From JABGQS01 sp963666505 (GTDB taxonomy: Bacteria > Bacillota > Clostridia > Christensenellales > SZUA-584), in assembly GCA_963666505.2 (NCBI GenBank), contig CAXXXL010000002.1, positions 310,001 through 374,000 on the forward strand: a stretch of 64,000 nucleotides of DNA, in the 5' to 3' direction. A program made the position numbers and the translations under genes. Numbering within the stretch: the stretch's first letter is position 1; each line of letters begins with the position of its first letter. This document shows positions 43,019 to 49,671 of the stretch, one piece after another. The notes below the pieces were generated by a model. That model ran no database searches. It was not told the DNA's origin and saw nothing but the letters and a program-made list of their open reading frames with translations.

Positions 43019-44551
43019 ATGCTCAGGAATGAAGTTCAGATCAAGCTATCACTATATCGTGGATTGTATAATATCATTGTACCCAAAAACCATTTACTGC
43101 GAAAGATCAAAGATAACATAGACTTCAGCTTTGTAAACCCGATGTTGAGGGAAAGCTACTGTGAACACTACGGGCGTCCGGCAAAGGAGCCGGAGATGAT
43201 GTTCAAACTGCTATTTTTGAAAAGGCTGTATGATTTGTCGGATGAGGCATTGATACAAAATGCGGCAGTCAATATGGCATACAAATACTTTCTGGATTTA
43301 GACCCGGAAGATGGCATGATTGACTCAAGCCTGCTGACAAAATTCCGTAAAACGAGGATCACAGAAGATATACTGGAGGAAATGCTTAAAGAGACGATCA
43401 CCCAGGCGATACAAAAAGGGCTGATCAAATCCACGGCAATAATCGTGGATTCTACCCATACCAAAGCTTCCGCAAGGCCATCCACACCTACTCAGATATT
43501 ACGGGGGCTAAGCAAACAACTGCGCAAGGAAATATATAAGAGCATGTATGATCTGTCCGTGAAATTCCCAGAGAAACCATTGGAAACAGCAGATTTGGAA
43601 GAAGAGATTAAATATACGCAACAGCTTCTCGAGAATATTGGCGAAGATATCCTAGGCAGTGGTCAGCCAAAAATCCAAAAGCTCTACGCCCATATCAAGG
43701 AATTGTTAGAAAGCGATCGTATCCGGGGAATCCAGTCAAAGCATGATGAGGATGCCAGATTCGGCCACAAGAGCGCCACATCTACCTTCTTTGGATACAA
43801 GAATCATATCGCCATGACAGAAGAGAGTTTGATTACAGGCATAGGCGTTACAAGCGGAGAAGTATCCGACGGTTATATGCTAAAATCTCTGCTTGAGCAG
43901 TCAAAAAGCAATGGCATTGAAGTCAAGGAAATACTCGGCGATACAGCATATTCAAGTATAGATAACATTAAATATTGTGACGGGGAGAAAATTACTCTGA
44001 TTGCAAAATCCAATCCCGTTATCGCAAATGCGGCTGAACCTAAAAATGACGGTTTTGAATACAATAAGGATGCAGGACTGATGCAATGTCCAGCGGGAGA
44101 GCTGGCCAAGAAGGTGCATAAACGTCAGGGCAAATACGATAATAAATATTTCATTTACGACTTCAACAGAAACACATGTCAACAGTGTCCATATGCGGAC
44201 AAATGTAGAGTTGGCCAATCAAAGACCAAGACTTACTGTGTCACCATCACAAGTCAACGGAACCGGGAACGTTTAGATTTTGAGAAGAGCGAATATTTCA
44301 ACGAACGTTTAAGAATCCGATACCGAATTGAGGAGAAGAACGGAGAACTTAAACAGGCTCACGGTCTCAGAACAGCTGAATCCACGGGTCTTTCCGCCAT
44401 GCGATTACAAGCTTACTTTACAGCTTTTGCAGTGAATATCAAGAGAATCATTAAATTGATGGGTAAAGATGAGCTTTTGGGCCCAACCCATCCGGCTTAT
44501 CATGAAAAGTACGGAGATTTTTATAATTCATATCTTTTCTGTTACGCATAA
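43019..44551 (+). CDS. IS1182-family transposase
   Basis: 510 residues from the ATG at 43019, with AAGGA nine bases upstream; a longer open frame from 42944 begins inside the inverted-repeat region and is not used. An N-terminal DUF772-like domain (FVNPMLRESYCEHYGRP) is followed by a DDE domain: AIIVDSTHTKA, KEILGDTAYSS and RYRIEEKNGELKQAHGL carry the catalytic D, D and E. CPAGELAKK and CQQCPYADKC contain conserved Cys. No stop or frameshift is seen, so it is probably active. Confidence 0.93.
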   Translation: MLRNEVQIKLSLYRGLYNIIVPKNHLLRKIKDNIDFSFVNPMLRESYCEHYGRPAKEPEMMFKLLFLKRLYDLSDEALIQNAAVNMAYKYFLDLDPEDGMIDSSLLTKFRKTRITEDILEEMLKETITQAIQKGLIKSTAIIVDSTHTKASARPSTPTQILRGLSKQLRKEIYKSMYDLSVKFPEKPLETADLEEEIKYTQQLLENIGEDILGSGQPKIQKLYAHIKELLESDRIRGIQSKHDEDARFGHKSATSTFFGYKNHIAMTEESLITGIGVTSGEVSDGYMLKSLLEQSKSNGIEVKEILGDTAYSSIDNIKYCDGEKITLIAKSNPVIANAAEPKNDGFEYNKDAGLMQCPAGELAKKVHKRQGKYDNKYFIYDFNRNTCQQCPYADKCRVGQSKTKTYCVTITSQRNRERLDFEKSEYFNERLRIRYRIEEKNGELKQAHGLRTAESTGLSAMRLQAYFTAFAVNIKRIIKLMGKDELLGPTHPAYHEKYGDFYNSYLFCYA

Positions 44552-44559
44552 ATATACGA

Positions 44560-44594
44560 AAAAATCACTGGCCCGTCTGGAAACAGTGATTTTT
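44560..44594. terminator. Terminator-like hairpin at the right end of the insertion sequence
   Basis: AAAAATCACTG (44560-44570) and CAGTGATTTTT (44584-44594) form an 11-bp perfect stem with a 13-nt loop just after the transposase stop; the right arm overlaps the inverted repeat. Confidence 0.75.
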
Positions 44595-44604
44595 CAGTGC
44601 CCTC

Positions 44605-44609
44605 TCTAC
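44605..44609. repeat. Right copy of the 5-bp target duplication (TCTAC)
   Basis: TCTAC directly after the right inverted repeat, matching 42916-42920. Confidence 0.9.
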
Positions 44610-44734
44610 ATATCTTTTTCGGTCTTCCATATAATCAACTCTTCCCCTACCGAAATTATATCATTGTCCAATATTATGTCTGTGAAAATATCAAAAGTCA
44701 ACAGAAAAGCGACTATTCACCAAATTATTTATTA

Positions 44735-44764
44735 AATAAAAAGAGCACAGGTTTTCCCGTGCCC
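44735..44764 (-). terminator. Terminator of the groESL operon
   Basis: GGGCACGGG and CCTGTGCTC (two G-U pairs) form a 9-bp stem with an AAAA loop, then TTTTTATTT on the minus strand, 45 nt after the groEL stop. Confidence 0.85.
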
Positions 44765-44808
44765 CTTTCGTTATGTAAATGAATGTTTGAAGCTTATTCC
44801 TTACCGGC

Positions 44809-46449
44809 CTAGTACATTCCCGGCATTCCGCCCGGTGCTCCGCCGCCCATAGGAGGCATTGCCGGTGCTTCTTCCGGAATGTCAGAAACGATAGACTCCG
44901 TTGTAAGCAGCAGTGCAGCTATCGATGCAGCATTCTGCAGCGCGCTTCTGGTAACCTTTGTCGGGTCTATGATGCCTTTTTTAACCATGTCGCCATACTC
45001 GTTCTTGGCAGCATCGTATCCAAAGTTTCTGTCGCTCTGTTCTTTGATCTTTCCAACGATAACGCTGGCTTCGAGTCCGGCGTTAAGAGCAATCTGTCTC
45101 ATCGGCTCTTCAAGTGCACGAAGAACTATCTTCATACCAGTCTTCTGGTCTCCTTCAGCACTTTCGATCGCCTTGCTAACGGCTGCGCAGCTGTCCAGCA
45201 GTGCGATTCCGCCGCCCGGTACGATGCCCTCTTCCACAGCGGCCCTTGTTGCAGCCAGTGCGTCTTCGATGCGCATCTTCGCTTCCTTCATCTCAGTCTC
45301 CGTTGCTGCGCCAACCTGTATAACGGCAACGCCGCCTGCCAGCTTAGCAAGCCTCTCCTGAAGCTTCTCACGGTCGTAATCAGAAGTGGTCTCTTCAATC
45401 TGGTTCTTTATAGAGTGTATACGAGCTTTTATCTCAGACGGGTCTCCGCCGCCTTCAACTATAGTCGTGTTCTCTTTATCAACCTTGACCTGACGAGCCG
45501 TGCCCATCATGTCGAGCGTTGCTTCCTTAAGGTCAATGCCTATCTCTTCGCTGATAACCTGTCCGCCTGTAAGAACTGCGATGTCCTGAAGCATAGCCTT
45601 TCTTCTGTCGCCGAAGCCCGGAGCCTTAACTGCAACACAGTTAAATGTTCCTCTAAGCTTGTTTACAACGAGCGTAGCTAAAGCTTCGCCTTCAACATCC
45701 TCAGCGATTATTAGCATCTTCTTGCCCTGCTGAACGACCTGTTCGAGCACAGGCAGTATCTCCTGTATGTTGGTAATCTTTTTATCTGTAATAAGAATGA
45801 GCGGATCTTCAAGAACTGCTTCCATCTTGTCGGTGTCTGTCACCATATAAGGAGAAGCATATCCCCTGTCGAACTGCATGCCTTCAACTACGTTTAGCTC
45901 TGTCAGCATAGTCTTGCTTTCTTCAACTGTGATAACGCCGTCGTTGCCGACCTTTTCCATAGCCTGTGCAATGAGTTCGCCAACTTCTTCGTCGCCTGCA
46001 GATATCGAAGCAACCTGTGCGATAGCCTTAGAATCCTCTATCGGGTTTGAAAGATCTTTCAGGCTGCTTACGGCAGTATCTGCCGCCTTTAAGATACCCT
46101 TCTTGATTCCCATCGGGTTTGCGCCCGCGGCCACGTTCTTGAGTCCTTCACGGATAATCGCCTGTGCAAGCAGAGTAGCTGTAGTGGTACCGTCGCCCGC
46201 TACGTCATTTGTCTTTGTTGCAACTTCTTTAACGAGCTGTGCGCCCATGTTCTCGAATGCGTCTTCAAGCTCGATATCTTTCGCTATAGTAACACCGTCG
46301 TTAGTGATCGTCGGTGAACCGAACTTTTTATCAAGGACCACGTTTCTTCCCTTTGGTCCAAGTGTAACCTTTACTGTATCGGCAAGCTGATTTACTCCCG
46401 CTTCAAGAGCACGTCTTGCCTCTTCGCCGTACCTGATTTGTTTTGCCAT
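44809..46449 (-). CDS. groL: 60-kDa chaperonin GroEL
   Basis: 546 residues, usual length. It forms the double-ring cage that refolds proteins with GroES, using ATP. DGTTTATLLAQAI and ERLAKLAGGVAVIQVGAATE carry nucleotide and hinge motifs, and the C-terminal GGGAPGGMPGMY is the usual Gly/Met tail. It begins 13 bp after groES and is under the CIRCE element. Confidence 0.98.
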   Translation of the reverse strand: MAKQIRYGEEARRALEAGVNQLADTVKVTLGPKGRNVVLDKKFGSPTITNDGVTIAKDIELEDAFENMGAQLVKEVATKTNDVAGDGTTTATLLAQAIIREGLKNVAAGANPMGIKKGILKAADTAVSSLKDLSNPIEDSKAIAQVASISAGDEEVGELIAQAMEKVGNDGVITVEESKTMLTELNVVEGMQFDRGYASPYMVTDTDKMEAVLEDPLILITDKKITNIQEILPVLEQVVQQGKKMLIIAEDVEGEALATLVVNKLRGTFNCVAVKAPGFGDRRKAMLQDIAVLTGGQVISEEIGIDLKEATLDMMGTARQVKVDKENTTIVEGGGDPSEIKARIHSIKNQIEETTSDYDREKLQERLAKLAGGVAVIQVGAATETEMKEAKMRIEDALAATRAAVEEGIVPGGGIALLDSCAAVSKAIESAEGDQKTGMKIVLRALEEPMRQIALNAGLEASVIVGKIKEQSDRNFGYDAAKNEYGDMVKKGIIDPTKVTRSALQNAASIAALLLTTESIVSDIPEEAPAMPPMGGGAPGGMPGMY

Positions 46450-46462
46450 TTTGTTTTCCTCC

Positions 46463-46747
46463 CTATTCTACGATTGCAAGAAGATCGCTCTGACGTACGA
46501 TTATATATTCTTCATCGTCCAGCTTGACTTCAGTTCCTGCATACTTCGAGTAAAGAACAGTATCACCGATCTTTACATTCATTACAACTTCTTTTCCGTC
46601 TACCATTCCGCCTGGGCCGACTGCTACGACTTCTGCGGTCTGTGGTTTTTCCTTTGCACTGCCTGTCAGTACGATACCGCTCTTTGTGGTCTCTTCCATC
46701 TCAGTGCTTTTGATGACTACTCTGTCACCTAGTGGTTTTATGGACAT
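46463..46747 (-). CDS. groES: 10-kDa co-chaperonin GroES
   Basis: 94 residues: KPLGDRVVIKSTEMEETTKSGIVLTGSAKE carries the mobile loop that docks on GroEL, and EVVMNVKIGDTVLYSKYAGTEV the dome and base. First gene of the groESL operon, 50 bp after the CIRCE operator. Confidence 0.98.
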   Translation of the reverse strand: MSIKPLGDRVVIKSTEMEETTKSGIVLTGSAKEKPQTAEVVAVGPGGMVDGKEVVMNVKIGDTVLYSKYAGTEVKLDDEEYIIVRQSDLLAIVE

Positions 46748-46797
46748 TATTTCTGCCTCCTTTTAATATTATCAATAATATGCAAATTTTTAGATTG

Positions 46798-46824
46798 TTA
46801 GCACTCGATGGTGACGAGTGCTAA
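46798..46824. promoter_or_regulatory. CIRCE operator (HrcA binding site)
   Basis: TTAGCACTC, nine bases, GAGTGCTAA: a perfect CIRCE element. HrcA represses groESL here and heat shock relieves it. HrcA is not encoded in the window. Confidence 0.97.
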
Positions 46825-46832
46825 CAACAATA

Positions 46833-46861
46833 AATATAACTTATCAGCCTTTTTTAGGCAA
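46833..46861 (-). promoter_or_regulatory. groESL promoter
   Basis: Minus-strand TTGCCT (46861-46856), 17-nt spacer, TATATT (46838-46833). The expected transcript start falls at the edge of CIRCE, so HrcA can block initiation. Confidence 0.75.
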
Positions 46862-47058
46862 ACTTATAATTACGCCGTTATTGACGTTTATACGCAATTA
46901 TCCCGGTATATTGCTGCAATGCTCTTCTATTCTTCGCAAATCTCACGTATGCTAAAAAAAGTGCTTGAAGCGCTTGTTTTTTGTCTTTCATTGAAGGACT
47001 TTTTTATAAGATGTTGAACTAGTTAATAAAATCTAATTATAAAAGGGGTAACAAAAAG

Positions 47059-47508
47059 ATGGATAAATGGGATAAGCGTTTTATGGATCTTACAAAAACT
47101 ATAGCAAAATGGTCAAGCTGCTATAAAGAAAACCGCAATATCGGCGCAATAGTAGTAAAAAACAAACGCATTCTCACCACAGGATACAACGGTGCCCCCT
47201 CGGGAATAAAAAGCTGCAAAGAGAAAGGCGAATGTCTTCGTCAGAAATTAAATATCCCCTCCGGCAAACAGCACGAGTTATGCTTTGCTATACACGCAGA
47301 ACAAAACGCAATTATACAGGCCGCCAAGCTGGGCGTCAGTATAGACGGCTCCACCCTATACTGCACCCACCAGCCATGCGTCATCTGTTCCAAGATGATA
47401 GTCAACGCAGGGATAACAAAGGTCATATACGAAAAACCATACCCCGACGACTTTACTAGCCAGATCTTTGAAGAGGCAGGAGTAGAGATGGTTCAGTTTA
47501 TCTATTAA
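47059..47508 (+). CDS. Deoxycytidylate (dCMP) deaminase
   Basis: 149 residues. AIHAEQNAII supplies the zinc His and the catalytic Glu, and TLYCTHQPCVICSKMIVNAG the two zinc Cys. The enzyme makes dUMP for dTTP synthesis; the N-terminal SCYKENRNIGAIVVKNKRIL and GYNGAPSGIKSC are the substrate and allosteric segments (ComEB-like). AAAAGGGG is the Shine-Dalgarno. Single gene with its own terminator. Confidence 0.93.
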   Translation: MDKWDKRFMDLTKTIAKWSSCYKENRNIGAIVVKNKRILTTGYNGAPSGIKSCKEKGECLRQKLNIPSGKQHELCFAIHAEQNAIIQAAKLGVSIDGSTLYCTHQPCVICSKMIVNAGITKVIYEKPYPDDFTSQIFEEAGVEMVQFIY

Positions 47509-47519
47509 ATAATGGTTTG

Positions 47520-47566
47520 AGAGCCGTAACAGCATCGTTGCCGAATTGCTGCCCGGCTCTTTATTT
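47520..47566 (+). terminator. Terminator of the dCMP deaminase gene
   Basis: AGAGCCG and CGGCTCT form a 7-bp stem around a long loop, followed by TTATTT, 11 nt after the stop. Confidence 0.75.
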
Positions 47567-47602
47567 ATGCATTTTTTCAAGCTGTAAAGTTTAAACTTAT
47601 CA

Positions 47603-47665
47603 TTGAAAAAAAATCCCATATGAGGTATCATATAATGTGGTACGTAAGTTTACCGATACCACATT
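47603..47665 (+). promoter_or_regulatory. Topoisomerase operon promoter and leader hairpin
   Basis: TTGAAA (47603-47608), 17-nt spacer, TATCAT (47626-47631), overlapping a TATAAT. Immediately downstream AATGTGGTA (47634-47642) and TACCACATT (47657-47665) pair perfectly, with an inner GTAA/TTAC stem, at or just after the expected transcript start. It could be an operator or an mRNA-stabilising 5' hairpin. Confidence 0.5.
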
Positions 47666-47703
47666 TTGTATTATATATTGTGAGGAAGTTTCAAGGGGGA
47701 CAT

Positions 47704-49671
47704 ATGGCAAAAAAATATTCTGCCAGCGATATTCAGGTGCTCGAAGGTCTGGATGCCGTTCGTAAGCGTCCGGGCATGTATATCGGCTCGACCGGACAAA
47801 AAGGGCTTCACCACCTGCTCTGGGAGATAGTAGACAACGCAGTTGACGAGGCGGCAAACGGTTTTGCCGACAAGATAGAAGTTACCATTCACGAAGACAA
47901 CTCCGTAACGGTCCACGACAACGGAAGAGGAATTCCTGTCGGGCTTCATCCCGAGCTTAAGGTCTCTGGCGTCGAGGTCGTCTTTACGCAGCTGCACGCA
48001 GGCGGCAAATTCAACAACGATTCATACACATACTCCGGAGGTCTGCATGGCGTGGGCGCATCCGTTGTTAACGCACTCTCAAGATGGCTGACGGTAGAAG
48101 TCGGCGTCGGCGGAAAGCTATATCAGCAGAGCTTTAAAAGCTATATGAAGAACGGCAAGATGGAAAGCGGCCGCCGTGTTGACAAGCTTATTGAAAAAGG
48201 ACGCTGCAGCCATCGCGGAACGACTATAACCTATCTTGCGGACGATCGTGTTTTCGAGACCATCTCGATGAATTTCGATACTGTCTCATCACATCTTCGC
48301 ATCATATCCTTCCTAACAAAGGGTGTTGTTATTACGCTGACAGACGAAAGAACACAAAAGGATGGAAAGCCAAAAACCGTCACGTTCGATTATCAGGGCG
48401 GCATAACAGACTTCGTAAAGTACCTTAACGAAGAAAAAACGGTTCTGCATGACGAGCCCATCTGCTTCGACGGCGAAAAGGGCGACGTTAAAGTGGATAT
48501 AGCTATTCAGTACAACGACACATACAACGACAATATACTCTCGTTTGTAAATACTATAGAGACCGCAGACGGCGGCACGCACGTTTCGGGCTTTAAATCC
48601 GCCCATACGAAGGTGATGAACGAATACGCCAGAAGCAGCGGGCTCCTCAAGGAAAAGGACGATAACCTTTCGGGCGACGATTACCGTGAAGGCATGAGCG
48701 CAGTTATAACCATAAAGATGAAAGATGCCCAGTTCGAGGGGCAGACGAAAGGCAAGCTAGGGAACACCGAAGTGCGCACGATAGTGGAGTCAATAGTACA
48801 GGAAAAGCTCTCACTATATCTTGCAGACCTCAACAACGAGAAGATCGCTTCAACTATAGTCGGTAAAGCCATAAAAGCCGCAAAAGCCCGGCAGGCAGCG
48901 ACCAAAGCAAAGAAGCTCGAGCGTCAGCGCAGCAAGCTTGAAGGCGCGCCTCTGGTCGGAAAGCTTTCCAGCTGCACAGGCAAAAACGCAAAGCAGAACG
49001 AGCTTTTCATAGTCGAGGGCGACAGTGCCGGCGGCAGCGCAAAGCAGGGCCGTGACCGCCGTTTCCAGGCTATCCTCCCCCTGCGCGGCAAACCGCTCAA
49101 CGTAGAGAAAAAGCGGCTCGACCAGGTCATACAGAACGAAGAGTTCCGTTCTATAATAACTGCTCTGGGAACAGGCTTCGACGGAGATTTCGACGAAGAT
49201 GCCCTCAGATACCACAAAATAATAATACTGGCGGATGCGGACGATGACGGAGCGCACATCCGTGCTATTCTGCTCACATTCTTCTACCGCTACTTCAAAG
49301 ACCTTTTGACAGCGGGACACATATATATCGGCAGGCCGCCGCTCTACCGTGTACAAAAGGGCAAAAAATCCGTTTACGCATATAGCGATGCAGACCTTCG
49401 CATGGCACAGGAAGCGCTTGGCGGCGATACCAGCATTCAGCGATATAAAGGCCTTGGAGAGATGAACCCGGAACAGCTTTGGGAAACCACTATGGATCCG
49501 GCAAACAGACAGCTTTTCCAGGTCTCGCTAGACGACCAGGCTGAAGCGGAGCGTCTCGTAACTATACTGATGGGAGACAAGCCTGAACCAAGAAAGATAT
49601 ATATATCAGAGCATGCGAACTTCAATAAAAAAGACAACTTTTTCGAAGAGAAGGTGAAAGACATTGGCTAA
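47704..49671 (+). CDS. Type IIA topoisomerase subunit B (GyrB/ParE)
   Basis: 655 residues. GHKL ATPase motifs: LWEIVDNAVDEA, HDNGRGIPVG and GGLHGVGASVVNALS; the TOPRIM domain shows LFIVEGDSAGGSAKQGRDRRFQ and ILADADDDGAHI, and the end is RYKGLGEMNPEQLWETTMDP. With subunit A it cuts and passes DNA using ATP. RGKPLNVEKKR and ITALGTGFDGDFD are closer to GyrB, but a pair without recF or origin genes is the usual parE-parC layout, so gyrase versus topo IV is left open. ATG at 47704 after AAGGGGGAC. Overlaps subunit A by 8 bp. Confidence 0.93.
   Translation: MAKKYSASDIQVLEGLDAVRKRPGMYIGSTGQKGLHHLLWEIVDNAVDEAANGFADKIEVTIHEDNSVTVHDNGRGIPVGLHPELKVSGVEVVFTQLHAGGKFNNDSYTYSGGLHGVGASVVNALSRWLTVEVGVGGKLYQQSFKSYMKNGKMESGRRVDKLIEKGRCSHRGTTITYLADDRVFETISMNFDTVSSHLRIISFLTKGVVITLTDERTQKDGKPKTVTFDYQGGITDFVKYLNEEKTVLHDEPICFDGEKGDVKVDIAIQYNDTYNDNILSFVNTIETADGGTHVSGFKSAHTKVMNEYARSSGLLKEKDDNLSGDDYREGMSAVITIKMKDAQFEGQTKGKLGNTEVRTIVESIVQEKLSLYLADLNNEKIASTIVGKAIKAAKARQAATKAKKLERQRSKLEGAPLVGKLSSCTGKNAKQNELFIVEGDSAGGSAKQGRDRRFQAILPLRGKPLNVEKKRLDQVIQNEEFRSIITALGTGFDGDFDEDALRYHKIIILADADDDGAHIRAILLTFFYRYFKDLLTAGHIYIGRPPLYRVQKGKKSVYAYSDADLRMAQEALGGDTSIQRYKGLGEMNPEQLWETTMDPANRQLFQVSLDDQAEAERLVTILMGDKPEPRKIYISEHANFNKKDNFFEEKVKDIG

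Larger units (their letters stand above)
42921..44604 (+). mobile_element. Complete IS1182-type insertion sequence
   Basis: 1684 bp with a single transposase gene, 15-bp perfect inverted repeats GAGGGCACTGAAAAA at both ends (42921-42935 and 44590-44604) and a 5-bp direct repeat TCTAC at the borders. The family call rests on the transposase. Both ends hold terminator-like hairpins. The intact ends, repeats and reading frame point to a recent insertion. Confidence 0.95.
42012..44630 (-). pseudogene. rarD: RarD/EamA-family permease gene split by an insertion sequence
   Basis: The downstream part (42920-42012) codes for nearly all of a RarD-type ten-helix permease (SYIIWGLLPLFWKIV, YMFGKIPFVGLGLAVAFS, LPLTAVGFLQYISPMIMLVLG). 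The first codons lie on the far side of the insertion sequence (44630-44605, MEDRKRYV). Removing the element and one TCTAC copy restores MEDRKRYVEGLFISGSSY in frame. The element also offers an in-frame TTG (42941) that could give a protein with a changed N-terminus, but it has no Shine-Dalgarno. The permease may move amino acids or drugs; RarD substrates are poorly known. Confidence 0.9.
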
